A stretch of 14,154 nucleotides of DNA from Bacteroidales bacterium UBA2714 (GCA_002354035.1 DEKU01000011.1:44453-58606); one strand, 5' to 3'; counted from the first letter of the stretch, positions 1 to 7,317 are shown. Made by a program: numbers and translations. The notes: generated from the letters alone by a model not told the origin.

Positions 1-254
1 TGGATGTACTCGCGGATGCTGTTCATGAAGAGGTCGTCGTTCTCGGTTTTGAGAGCTTGGCGGAGGGCCAGATAGCGCTCGACGGCGATGTAGATGGCCA
101 GAGCCAAGAGGCAGGCGAGGACGAGCATAATCCAACCGCCTTTGAGGGTCATGTCCCAGAGGGTGATACGTTCGGGAGTAGCTACGGCAGCCATGGTATC
201 GAGGGCTGTCTGCACATCAGCCTGGTCGGCTTGAATCATTAAGAATGGGTTCAT
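1..254 (-). CDS. ExbB/TolQ/MotA-family proton channel protein, N-terminal part
   Basis: Partial gene: the ATG is at 254-252 and the frame runs off the left edge after 84 codons. The visible product has a short periplasm-facing N terminus. It then has one clear membrane segment at about residues 38-58 (GGWIMLVLACLLALAIYIAV), followed directly by ERYLALRQAL and a cytoplasmic stretch reading DLFMNSIREYI. A first helix preceded by KGG and followed by a VER-YLALR turn is the usual N-terminal pattern of Bacteroidota MotA/TolQ/ExbB proton channel proteins. These use proton flow to energise TonB- or Tol-type outer-membrane processes together with an ExbD partner, which would lie outside the window. 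The gene follows the DUF5683 gene after 36 bp on the same strand, with no promoter match in the gap, so it is probably the tail of the parAB operon. Family call from about a third of the protein; no Shine-Dalgarno sequence seen. Confidence 0.75.
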   Translation of the reverse strand, partial: MNPFLMIQADQADVQTALDTMAAVATPERITLWDMTLKGGWIMLVLACLLALAIYIAVERYLALRQALKTENDDLFMNSIREYI

Positions 255-290
255 GGATAGGGATGTTTTATCGTTTGTTGTTGTTTGTTT

Positions 291-911
291 TCAAAATTTG
301 AGTGTGAGTTGTAGGGTAGGGGAGAGGGTGGAGGGAGCGGAGGGGAGCGGGGTGAGCGAGGGGGAGAGGTTGAGGGAGAGGTCGTCGGTGATTTGGAAGT
401 CGTAGAGGTGGCCGAAGACGTAGGCGTCGATAAGGTTGAGCCCGTAGACGGCGGCTGTGATGATAACGAAAAGTTGGAAGTTTTTATTGTTGGATTGGTA
501 GAGATTGTAGATACTGGTGTTGGGATAGTTGGTGTAGCCTTCGAGTTGGGGGGTGCCTCCGTTGACGCGGTGGAGGTATTCTTCCTTGAAGGCCATCATG
601 TTGGTGTAGTTGTCGTAGGCGAAGTAGCCCACGCCGCCCAGGGCGGCATAGATGATGGGGATTTTCCAGGCTTGGCCGTTGTAGACCTGGCCGGCACCCG
701 GCAGGAGGGAGAGGAGCAGTGCTTTGGTGGGGTTGTGGGGAGTGGGCTGGGGGAGGGGTTGGATGGGTGTGGGTTGGACGGGCACTTGTTGGGCTTGGAC
801 AGAGGAGATGGGGGCCGCGAAAATGAGTGGTAGGAGTGCGGCCAAGATGAGGCGCAGGGTGTGACGCGCCGGAGTGTGGAGGGTTGTGTTATCGGTCTGG
901 ATGTCAGACAT
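291..911 (-). CDS. DUF5683-domain membrane/exported protein
   Basis: A 206-residue protein with a long N-terminal signal-like segment: charged residues 1-20, a hydrophobic core at about 20-33, and a plausible cleavage site near VQA-QQ at 38-42. A proline-rich linker (44-58) leads into the DUF5683 core, which begins HNPTKALLLSLLPGAGQVYN (59-78). Two hydrophobic segments follow, at about 84-99 and 146-166. The family is common in Bacteroidota beside parB; its function is not known. The C terminus (about 178-206) is a low-complexity Leu/Ser/Pro/Thr stretch whose template strand is a run of G-tracts. The ATG at 911 overlaps the last 8 bases of parB, so translation is probably coupled to parB. No independent promoter was seen. 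The family assignment is good; any cellular role (envelope or division link to ParB) is inference from position. Confidence 0.82.
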   Translation of the reverse strand: MSDIQTDNTTLHTPARHTLRLILAALLPLIFAAPISSVQAQQVPVQPTPIQPLPQPTPHNPTKALLLSLLPGAGQVYNGQAWKIPIIYAALGGVGYFAYDNYTNMMAFKEEYLHRVNGGTPQLEGYTNYPNTSIYNLYQSNNKNFQLFVIITAAVYGLNLIDAYVFGHLYDFQITDDLSLNLSPSLTPLPSAPSTLSPTLQLTLKF

Positions 912-1791
912 GAGGGTCGAGTAGTTTCATGATACGGTCGAAGTCCTCGTCGTTGTTGAAGTGGATGGTGAGTGTGCCTTTGCCACGGCGGGAGCGTTTG
1001 ATTTCGACATCGGACTGGAGGGTTTGGCGCAGTTGGGACTGGGCAGCGCTGTGGGTGGTGGGCAGTTCGGGTTTGGCAGTGACGGGCAGCCGCGCGGGCT
1101 GTTTGTTGGCTTTGACGAGTTGCTCTGTCTGGTGGACGGAGAGGTGACGGTTGACGATGTCGTGGAGGATGGCGAGGTGGCGTTCGGGGTCGTCGACGTT
1201 GATGAGTGCGCGGGCGTGGGCCATGCTGATTTGGCCTGAGCTGAGTGCGAGCTGGGTTTCGGCGGGGAGGTTGAGAAGGCGCAGGTAGTTGGTGATGGTG
1301 GAGCGGTCTTTGCCCACGCGCTGGCTGAGCTGCTCGTGGGTGAGTTGACACTCCTCGATGAGGGCGTTGTAGGAGAGGGCTATCTCCATGGCGTTGAGGT
1401 TTTCTCGCTGGATGTTCTCGACGAGAGCCATTTCCATCATTTGGCCGTCGGTGGCTACACGTATGTAGGCAGGGAGTTCAGAGAGGTCGGCCAGTTGGGC
1501 GGCACGGAAACGGCGTTCGCCAGCGATGAGTTGGTATTTGCCGTCGGGCATGCGTCGCACGGTAATGGGAGTGATGATGCCTTGTTCGCGGATGGACTGG
1601 GCCAGCTCTTGGAGCGCGTTGTCGTCGAACTCTTTGCGGGGCTGGAAGGGGTTGGTCTCGATGTCGTTGATGGGTACCATGCTGATGGCGGCGGTGACAT
1701 CGGAGGTGGAGCCATTGATGGCCTCGACATCGATGTTGCCGAGGATGGCATCCAGTCCACGACCGGGGATAAGGGGTTTCTTACTTGCCAT
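904..1791 (-). CDS. parB: Chromosome-partitioning protein ParB (Spo0J family, CTPase)
   Basis: A 295-residue centromere-binding protein that loads on parS, uses CTP to slide as a clamp, and works with ParA to segregate the chromosome. Residues 1-20 (MASKKPLIPGRGLDAILGNI) include the GRGLDALL-like ParA-interacting start seen in ParB proteins. The N-terminal domain shows NPFQPRKEF (48-55 region) and the CTP-binding GERRFRA box at 91-97, then ENIQREN (125-131). A helix-turn-helix spans about 149-172 (LTHEQLSQRVGKDRSTITNY), and the C-terminal dimerisation segment is about 252-295. Length is normal. The open frame continues far upstream of 1791, but family alignment puts the start at MASKKPL; the upstream residues are low-complexity shadow of parA. 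It lies 155 bp after parA and overlaps the DUF5683 gene by 8 bases. I saw no parS palindrome in the window. Confidence 0.96.
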   Translation of the reverse strand: MASKKPLIPGRGLDAILGNIDVEAINGSTSDVTAAISMVPINDIETNPFQPRKEFDDNALQELAQSIREQGIITPITVRRMPDGKYQLIAGERRFRAAQLADLSELPAYIRVATDGQMMEMALVENIQRENLNAMEIALSYNALIEECQLTHEQLSQRVGKDRSTITNYLRLLNLPAETQLALSSGQISMAHARALINVDDPERHLAILHDIVNRHLSVHQTEQLVKANKQPARLPVTAKPELPTTHSAAQSQLRQTLQSDVEIKRSRRGKGTLTIHFNNDEDFDRIMKLLDPHV

Positions 1792-1946
1792 TGTGTGTTT
1801 AGTGCTTTGGTGTGTATTGTTTGGTGATAGAGTTGCTTTGTGTTTTTGATGTTTTGACGGGGTGTGTGGCGTGTGGGTGGTGTAGGGCTCGGGCCTGAAA
1901 GGAGGCTGCTGTGGGCAGGGCAGGGGGGATGGGGGTTGAGGGGATG

Positions 1947-2732
1947 TCAGCTTTGGGGTGAGACTCGCATCTTGTTGCGTTTGAGCATTTCGGTGGCGAG
2001 GTTGAGATAGTTGACGGCTCCGGCACAGGTGACGTCGTACATGATGACGGATTTGCCATAGCTTGGGGCTTCGGCAAGTTTGGTGTTGCGATAGATGAGG
2101 GTGTCGAAGACGAGTTTCTTGAAGTGTGCGCGGACGTCCTCGACCACTTGACGCGCCAGACGCAGACGGGAGTCGTACATGGTGATGAGGAGGCCTTCGA
2201 TGGTGAGTTGAGGGTTGAGGCGAGTCTGGACAATGCGGACGGTGTTGAGGAGTTTTCCCAGTCCTTCGAGGGCGAAGTATTCGCTCTGGATGGGGATGAT
2301 GACGGAGTCGGAGGCGGTGAGGGCGTTGACGGTGATGAGGCCGAGCGAGGGGCTGCAGTCGATGATGATGAAGTCGAAGCTGTCCTTGACGGGGTCGAGG
2401 GCGCGTTTGATGAAGTACTCGCGGTTTTTCTCGTTGACGAGTTCCACTTCGGCCCCGACGAGGTCGATGCGGGTGGGGAGGACGGAGAGGTTGGGAGTGT
2501 CGGTCTGGATGAGGCACTCCTTTATGTCGGCCTGTCCCAGGAAGCATTCGTAGGCGCTTTTGTCCAGTTCGTCGGTGTTGATGCCGAGACCAGAGGAGGC
2601 GTTGGCTTGGGGGTCGGCGTCGACGAGCAACACTTTATACTCCATCACCGCCAGAGCGGCACTGAGATTGACGGCGGTGGTGGTTTTGCCAACACCGCCT
2701 TTCTGATTGGCGACAGAGATTATTTTGCCCAT
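1947..2732 (-). CDS. parA: Chromosome-partitioning ATPase ParA (Soj/MinD family)
   Basis: A 261-residue P-loop ATPase partnering ParB; ATP-bound dimers coat the nucleoid and pull ParB-parS complexes. The deviant Walker A motif KGGVGKTT is at 11-18, with the signature lysine at 11. The Walker A-prime region VLLVDADPQ is at 34-42, and Walker B is FIIIDCSPS at 121-129. The C-terminal YRNTKLAEAPSYGKSV (214-229) is typical of chromosomal ParA. I chose the ATG at 2732 (MGKIISVANQKGG), which matches the usual family start; an in-frame TTG two codons upstream (2738) is the only alternative. The protein lacks an N-terminal DNA-binding extension, so it is the chromosomal rather than the plasmid type Ia form. 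It starts 9 bp after the stop of the PUR-domain gene and is clearly co-transcribed with it. Confidence 0.96.
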   Translation of the reverse strand: MGKIISVANQKGGVGKTTTAVNLSAALAVMEYKVLLVDADPQANASSGLGINTDELDKSAYECFLGQADIKECLIQTDTPNLSVLPTRIDLVGAEVELVNEKNREYFIKRALDPVKDSFDFIIIDCSPSLGLITVNALTASDSVIIPIQSEYFALEGLGKLLNTVRIVQTRLNPQLTIEGLLITMYDSRLRLARQVVEDVRAHFKKLVFDTLIYRNTKLAEAPSYGKSVIMYDVTCAGAVNYLNLATEMLKRNKMRVSPQS

Positions 2733-2741
2733 GGCCAAGGA

Positions 2742-3110
2742 TTAGTATTTGAAATCGATGTCGTCGATGGTGTAGGAGGATTTCTCTTCGTCTTTGTCGA
2801 AAAAGCCGTTGGAGTGGTCGTCGTCGTTGCGGAATTCGCTTTCGGGGACTACGGGTTCGGGTTCGATGCCGGTCTCGATGAAGGAGATGGCATTGGCGAG
2901 GCCTTTTCTGAATTTCTCGAAGTCTTCTTTGTAGAGGAAGATTTTGTTTTTGTCGATGTAGAATTCACCGGTATTGTTGTCGAAGATGCGACGGCTTTCA
3001 GCGATGGTAATGAATTTGTCACCTCCACGGGTTTCTTTCACGTCGAAAAAGTAGCGGCGTTTTCCGGCAGGAATGGCTTGCGAATACAATTCTTCTTTTC
3101 TGTGTTCCAT
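2742..3110 (-). CDS. PUR-alpha-like DNA/RNA-binding protein (DUF3276)
   Basis: A 122-residue protein. Residues about 17-41 (starting KRRYFFDVKETRGGDKFI) and about 57-71 (IFLYKEDFEKFRKGL) are the strand and helix signature of the PUR repeat, in the compact one-repeat form called DUF3276 in Bacteroidota. Related PUR proteins (eukaryotic Pur-alpha, Borrelia BpuR) bind purine-rich single-stranded DNA or RNA. The tail (about 81-122) is strongly acidic (NDDDHS, DKDEEK, TIDDIDFKY) and probably disordered. I chose the ATG at 3110 over a possible TTG at 3140 because the TTG overlaps the -7 promoter match at 3145-3138. It is the first gene of the parAB operon, with 9 bp to the parA ATG. The family is secure; the target nucleic acid is unknown. 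Its position suggests a role in, or regulation of, segregation genes (inference). Confidence 0.88.
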   Translation of the reverse strand: MEHRKEELYSQAIPAGKRRYFFDVKETRGGDKFITIAESRRIFDNNTGEFYIDKNKIFLYKEDFEKFRKGLANAISFIETGIEPEPVVPESEFRNDDDHSNGFFDKDEEKSSYTIDDIDFKY

Positions 3111-3137
3111 GATGTAATACGTTATAAATTCCGATTG

Positions 3138-3145
3138 CAAAAGTA
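3138..3145 (-). promoter_or_regulatory. Bacteroidota-type -7 promoter element for the DUF3276-parAB operon
   Basis: On the minus strand this reads TACTTTTG, an exact match to TAnnTTTG. It lies 27 bases ahead of the ATG at 3110, giving an expected leader of about 20-25 nt. No good TTTG was seen at the expected -33 spacing, so the call rests on the -7 box and its position at the head of a compact operon. Confidence 0.5.
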
Positions 3146-3184
3146 TGAATTAATTTTGAATGAGTGAGTGCGGTCGGGCGAAAG

Positions 3185-3193
3185 TTATCAACA
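3185..3193 (+). promoter_or_regulatory. TTATCAACA, DnaA-box-like 9-mer upstream of the parAB operon
   Basis: Reads TTATCAACA on the plus strand, one base away from the classical DnaA box TTATCCACA. It sits about 40 bp upstream of the -7 box of the DUF3276-parAB operon. The identical 9-mer occurs upstream of the dnaB promoter at 7318-7326. A short 5-bp inverted repeat (CAACA-aga-TGTTG) overlaps it at this site. Binding by DnaA is inference. Confidence 0.3.
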
Positions 3194-3314
3194 AGATGTT
3201 GTTACAGGGTGTTTCCGTGGCCGTGGAGTGGTAAGTGTTGCAGTTGGTTTTCAGTGAGTAGATGGAGCAGTGGGGGAATGGGGCGGCAGCGCGGTTTTTG
3301 CCCGATGGCGGGGA

Positions 3315-4601
3315 TTATTGTTTGTGTGTCATGATGTCGAGTACGGTGTCGTCGACTTGGTCCATGCCGTCGTGGCCGAGGCGTCCGAGGTTTCGGATGG
3401 AGCAGTCGACATCGCGTTCGCTGAGGCCGTCGGTGGCGTCGACCACGCAGTTGTGGTGGGCCAGTTCGGCACTGACGAAGGCGCTGTAGAGGCCGGTGCT
3501 CATTTTGAGGGCGCAGCTGGGTTTGGCTCCGTCGCACACCATGCCGGCGATGGTGTTGATCATGTTCTTGATGGCGTAGCACATCTGTTCGAAGCTTCCG
3601 CCATGGAGGAATACGATGCCACAAGCCACGCCGATGCTGGCGTTGACGATGCCGCAGAGGGCGCTGAGACGGCCTATGCCCCGTTTGATGTAGATGGACA
3701 TGAGGTGGTTGAGGATGAGAGCGCGGACTATCTGTTCGTCGGAGCAGCCTTTGGCTTTGCCGTAGTTGTAGACGGGGAGGGTGCAGGCGATGCCTTGGTT
3801 GCCGCTGCCGCTGTTGCTGTAGACGGAGAGTGTGCAGCCGTCCATGCGGGCGTCGGAGGCGGCCACGGTGCGTGCCACGACGGTATGGACGATGTCGCCA
3901 GCGGCGTTTTCCATGAGAATCTTGCCGGTGTGGAGTCCGTAGCCTTTGAGGCCTTCGGTGGCGGCGGCATCGTTGTATTTGACCGTCTCCTTGATGAATT
4001 CGAGTTCGTCGAGGGGAGCGGTGGTGGCATAGTCGTATACCAGTCGGGCCGTCAGGCAGAGGCCGTCGTCGCAGCAGTCGTTGTCGGCCTCGGGGGTGCT
4101 GTTGGGTGCTGTGGCGGAGCCGTCGAAGAGCACTTGTCCGTTGCGGGCTATGAGGACGAAGTGTGTGTGGCGGTGGCTGATGATGGCGGTGGAGGTGTCG
4201 GAACCGGCGGAGCAGTTGCACTCGATGTAGAGTTTTTCGCAGCTGTCCTTGACACCGATGGTAATCCGCGAAGCGTTGTTGGCCAGCCAGGCCTTGGCTT
4301 TTTCGACCTGATGGTCGGGGATGGTGAGCACTTCGAGACCGCGGCTGGATTTGCCCGCCACGACGGCCATGGCCACCGCGATGGGCAGTCCGATCATGCC
4401 TGTGCCGGGGATGCCGACGCCCATGGCGTTTTTGAATACATTTTTGCTAAGTTGGAGCTCGATGGTTTCGGGTTCGCGCCCCAATGTTTCGCATGCCTTG
4501 GCGACACAGAGGGCCACGGCCCCGGGCTCGGTGCAGCCCGTGGCCAGGACAACCTCTTGTCGGAGCAGAGCATTCAGCTGCTTGCGGATGCTTTCTTCCA
4601 T
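3315..4601 (-). CDS. L-cysteine desulfidase family protein (UPF0597, CyuA/YhaM-like)
   Basis: A 428-residue member of the serine-dehydratase-alpha-like UPF0597 family, which includes the archaeal L-cysteine desulfidase and E. coli CyuA (YhaM). These [4Fe-4S] enzymes break cysteine into pyruvate, ammonia and sulfide. Candidate cluster or active-site residues are visible: C23 in ATGCTEPGAVAL, C316 and C327 in the LCG and ACG repeats of the region 311-335, and C356 and C363 in MVCDGAKPSCALK. The SNSGSGNQG loop (262-270) is a family hallmark. No signal peptide, so cytoplasmic. I chose the ATG at 4601 (MEESIRKQL) because it lies 13 bp after the upstream gene's stop and fits family length; the frame stays open further upstream only as shadow. 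It is the last gene of the dnaB unit. Serine deamination is an alternative activity. Confidence 0.85.
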   Translation of the reverse strand: MEESIRKQLNALLRQEVVLATGCTEPGAVALCVAKACETLGREPETIELQLSKNVFKNAMGVGIPGTGMIGLPIAVAMAVVAGKSSRGLEVLTIPDHQVEKAKAWLANNASRITIGVKDSCEKLYIECNCSAGSDTSTAIISHRHTHFVLIARNGQVLFDGSATAPNSTPEADNDCCDDGLCLTARLVYDYATTAPLDELEFIKETVKYNDAAATEGLKGYGLHTGKILMENAAGDIVHTVVARTVAASDARMDGCTLSVYSNSGSGNQGIACTLPVYNYGKAKGCSDEQIVRALILNHLMSIYIKRGIGRLSALCGIVNASIGVACGIVFLHGGSFEQMCYAIKNMINTIAGMVCDGAKPSCALKMSTGLYSAFVSAELAHHNCVVDATDGLSERDVDCSIRNLGRLGHDGMDQVDDTVLDIMTHKQ

Positions 4602-4614
4602 AAATAGGGGGAGA

Positions 4615-5670
4615 TTATTTTTCGAACAGTTTCTGCCAGTTTTTATACTCGCGGTCTTTCCAACAGCCATTGTGGTAGGCATAGGATACGATGGCGGGGA
4701 TGACGGTGGTGCCTTCGGCATAGACCATCTGCTGGAGTTCCTCGCTCACCTTGCCCCAGCTGCCAGCCTCGAGGAGGGTGGAGGAGCTGCAGGCGCCGTC
4801 GCGCACGTCGGCCACGGTGATCTGGATGGCATATTTATGCATGGGCACTTCGTGGCCGAGGATTTCGGCGCAGACGACGGTGTCCTGGGCGAAGTTTTTG
4901 GGCGTGCCGCCGCCGACCATGAAGAGGCCGCTCTCGGGGCAGGCCATCTTGATTTTGGTCAGTTCGACGAAGTCGCACACGGAGTCGATGCTGAGGTATT
5001 TCTCACCCTTCTGAGAGCGCTCCCACTGGTGCTTGCCGATGCCGAAACCGGCGGAGCAGTCGCTGAAGGCGGGGCAGAAGATGGGCACGCCGCATTCGTA
5101 GCAGGTCTGGATGAGGCTGTCTTTCTTCACAGCGCGGCCATTATGGAGCCATTTGCCAAGCTCGTAGATGAATTCGCGCGAGCTGTAGGGACGGGCTTCG
5201 AGCATGTTGGCCAGCTCGTAGGTGGCGTTGTCGCAAGCCTGGAGTTCCTCTTCATCGATGAAGGTGTCGTAGATACGGTCGATGTAAAGCTCGCGGAGCT
5301 TGGTGTCGGGGATGATGTTTTCCTTGGTGCCGACATAGTGTTTGAACCCTAAGGCCTCGAAGAGGTCCATGTCGATAATGGAGGCGCCGGTGGAGACCAC
5401 CACGTCGACCATCTTGTTGCGAACCATGTCGACATACACCTGCATGCAGCCAGCGGCACTGGTGGAGCCGGCGATGGTGAGGATGTTGGTGCAGTCTTTC
5501 TCTTTGCACATCATGGTGAGGATGTCGGCGGCACGGGCGGTGTCGCGGCTGGTGAACGACATGTTGCGCATGGCGTCGATGAGCTCGGTGGAGTCGTACT
5601 TTTTGATGTCGATGTGTTTGATGGTCTCTTTCAGGAGATCCTTCTTGGTCAGATTTTCGATGTTTTCCAT
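4615..5670 (-). CDS. Deoxyhypusine-synthase-family protein, possible homospermidine synthase-like enzyme
   Basis: A 351-residue protein of the DHS fold. Visible signatures are the NAD-binding VSTGASIIDMDLFEALG (92-108), HNGRAVKKDSLIQTC (176-190), FCPAFSDCSAGFGIG (198-212), GGGTPKNF (253-260) and LEAGSWGKVSEE (300-311). K307 aligns with the lysine that carries the aminobutyl-imine intermediate in eukaryotic and archaeal DHS. Bacteria lack eIF5A, so protein hypusination is unlikely. The characterised cyanobacterial homologue SpeY makes homospermidine, and transfer of an aminobutyl group from spermidine to putrescine is the natural hypothesis here. The AguA/AguB putrescine route encoded at 10063-13998 fits this. 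The gene sits 36 bp after dnaB and 13 bp before the cysteine desulfidase-family gene, with no promoter match between them. Cysteines are unusually many (including C205, C244, C267, C294). The family is certain; the substrate is not. Confidence 0.88.
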   Translation of the reverse strand: MENIENLTKKDLLKETIKHIDIKKYDSTELIDAMRNMSFTSRDTARAADILTMMCKEKDCTNILTIAGSTSAAGCMQVYVDMVRNKMVDVVVSTGASIIDMDLFEALGFKHYVGTKENIIPDTKLRELYIDRIYDTFIDEEELQACDNATYELANMLEARPYSSREFIYELGKWLHNGRAVKKDSLIQTCYECGVPIFCPAFSDCSAGFGIGKHQWERSQKGEKYLSIDSVCDFVELTKIKMACPESGLFMVGGGTPKNFAQDTVVCAEILGHEVPMHKYAIQITVADVRDGACSSSTLLEAGSWGKVSEELQQMVYAEGTTVIPAIVSYAYHNGCWKDREYKNWQKLFEK

Positions 5671-5706
5671 TGTGGATATTTTTATTGATTATTAATTCGA
5701 TAGGAT

Positions 5707-7275
5707 TTAGAACGGGGGTTCGTCGTCGGCTGGGAGGCCGGAGGCGAATTGGGGGTCGTCGTCCTTACGGTTAATCTTGGAGTCGATGAGGATGGTGGGG
5801 GTGCCGTCGGAGTCGAAACTGGTGTTCTGGGGTAGGGCGCTGTTGGCCAGCTGCTCGTTGGTGAGGAACTCGGGGTTCTCGAAACGGGCATACTTGCCCT
5901 GGAACCGCAGACGCACACGTCCCACACCGCCGCTACGGTGCTTGGCCAGGATGATGTCGGCCATGCCGACGGTGGAACCGGCGTTGTCCTCCATGATGCC
6001 GTAATATTCGGGGCGGTAGATGAACATGACGATGTCGGCGTCCTGCTCGATGGCGCCGGACTCGCGAAGGTCGCTGAGCATAGGCTCCTTGGTGCCGCCA
6101 CGGGTCTCGACAGCACGGCTCAGCTGCGACATGGCCAGCACCGGGATGCCCAGTTCTTTGGAGAGGGCTTTGAGCTGGCGGCTGATGGTGCTGATTTCCT
6201 GTTCGCGGTTGCCGCCTCGAGTCTGGTTGTCGCTGCCGGCGCTCATCAGTTGCAGATAGTCGATGAAAACCATCTGTATGTCGTGGTGCTGTTTCAGTCG
6301 GCGGCATTTGGCCCGCAGCTCGTAGATGGTCAGCTGGGGGGTGTCGTCAATGAAAAGCTTGGCTTCGTTGAGGGCTTGGGTGCGGACCTCCAACTGTTTC
6401 CGTTCGAAGGCTTGGAGCTCGCCTTTTTTGAGTTTGTCGCCCGGAATCTGGGCTTCGCCGGAGATGAGGCGCATGGCCAGCTCGACACCTGTCATTTCGA
6501 GCGAGAAGAAGGCCACGGGCTTCTTGTGGTCGATGGCCATGTTGCGGGCAATGGAGAGGGCGAAGGCTGTCTTACCCATGGCTGGACGGGCGGCGAGGAT
6601 GATGAGGGTGCCGGGATGGAAACCGGCGGTGAGGCGGTCGAGGTCGACGAAGCCGGAGGGGATGCCCGCCAGGCCGTCTTCACTTTTCGAAGCCTCGTCG
6701 ATTTGGGCCGTGGCAGCCTGCACCAGGTCGCCCACGGGGTGGAAGTCGGAGCGGAAATTCTTGTCGTTGATGTCCATCAGCCGACCCTCGGTTTTGTCGA
6801 GGAGGTCCACCACATCGGTGGTTTCGTCGTAGGCGCTGGTGATGGTCTCGGTCGAGACACGGATGAGCTCGCGCGAGATGTATTTCTCGCTCAGCACGCG
6901 GGCATAGTATTCGATATGGGCCGCACTGACTATGTGGCTTGTGAGTTCGCTTATGTGGAATGCGCCGCCGGCGGCCTCCAGTTCGCCCGTTTGGCGCAGC
7001 TGGTTGGTGACGGTGAGCATGTCGACAGGCTGGTTCATCTCGAACAGCTTGTGGATGGCGCGGAAGATAACCTGGTGTTCGGGTTTATAGAAATATTCCT
7101 CGTGTAGCAGTTCAATGGCAGTGTTGAGCGCGTTGGCATCCAGCATCAGCGCACCCAGCACATTCTCCTCCAATTCGGGAGCCTGTGGCGGCCTGTTGCC
7201 GCCGTTGATGCTGAACACTTGCTCGTAAGACATTCTGTCTTTGCGTCTTGTGTTCGAATTAGACATTATTTCCAT
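5707..7275 (-). CDS. dnaB: Replicative DNA helicase DnaB
   Basis: A 522-residue hexameric 5'-3' helicase that unwinds the fork and recruits primase. The N-terminal DnaB domain (about 31-135, starting PQAPELEENVLGALMLD) and the linker are followed by the RecA-like domain. Walker A is ARPAMGKT at 229-236, SLEMTGVELAMRL follows at 258-270, Walker B is VFIDYLQL at 336-343, and SQLSRAVE with the DLRESGAIEQDADIV motif lies at 393-416. Length is normal and no intein is present. The C-terminal tail (about 471-522) is variable and acidic. The first ATG is at 7275, with in-frame ATGs at 7266 and 7233. The -7 box at 7287-7280 would put transcription start almost on the 7275 ATG, so 7266 or a leaderless start at 7275 is likely. 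It heads a unit with the DHS-family and cysteine desulfidase-family genes. Confidence 0.97.
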   Translation of the reverse strand: MEIMSNSNTRRKDRMSYEQVFSINGGNRPPQAPELEENVLGALMLDANALNTAIELLHEEYFYKPEHQVIFRAIHKLFEMNQPVDMLTVTNQLRQTGELEAAGGAFHISELTSHIVSAAHIEYYARVLSEKYISRELIRVSTETITSAYDETTDVVDLLDKTEGRLMDINDKNFRSDFHPVGDLVQAATAQIDEASKSEDGLAGIPSGFVDLDRLTAGFHPGTLIILAARPAMGKTAFALSIARNMAIDHKKPVAFFSLEMTGVELAMRLISGEAQIPGDKLKKGELQAFERKQLEVRTQALNEAKLFIDDTPQLTIYELRAKCRRLKQHHDIQMVFIDYLQLMSAGSDNQTRGGNREQEISTISRQLKALSKELGIPVLAMSQLSRAVETRGGTKEPMLSDLRESGAIEQDADIVMFIYRPEYYGIMEDNAGSTVGMADIILAKHRSGGVGRVRLRFQGKYARFENPEFLTNEQLANSALPQNTSFDSDGTPTILIDSKINRKDDDPQFASGLPADDEPPF

Positions 7276-7279
7276 GTTA

Positions 7280-7287
7280 CAAAGTTA
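7280..7287 (-). promoter_or_regulatory. Bacteroidota-type -7 promoter element for dnaB
   Basis: Minus strand reads TAACTTTG, an exact TAnnTTTG match, preceded by a T-rich tract but no clear TTTG at -33. It ends only 4 bases before the first possible dnaB ATG (7275), which implies a leaderless or very short-leader mRNA or use of the ATG at 7266. Confidence 0.55.
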
Positions 7288-7317
7288 GGAAAAAAAATCG
7301 GTGTAGTGAAAAAATAT

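Noticed and set aside
1900..1930. AGGAGG-like and G-rich sequence as a ribosome binding site
   Set aside because: It is on the plus strand, whereas parA and parB are on the minus strand, so it is C-rich in the mRNA.
1792..2547. Upstream extension of the ParB reading frame
   Set aside because: The translated extension is Pro/His/Arg-rich low-complexity shadow of parA, and the family start MASKKPLIPGRGLDA is at 1791.
3270..4607. Long plus-strand open frame (445 codons) opposite the cysteine desulfidase-family gene; similar long antisense frames at 2124-3167, 5938-7107 and 12913-13971
   Set aside because: Composition is Val/Gly/Ala/Asp-rich, as expected from the complement of G/C-rich codons, with no recognisable domain. 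Each faces a gene with full family motifs.
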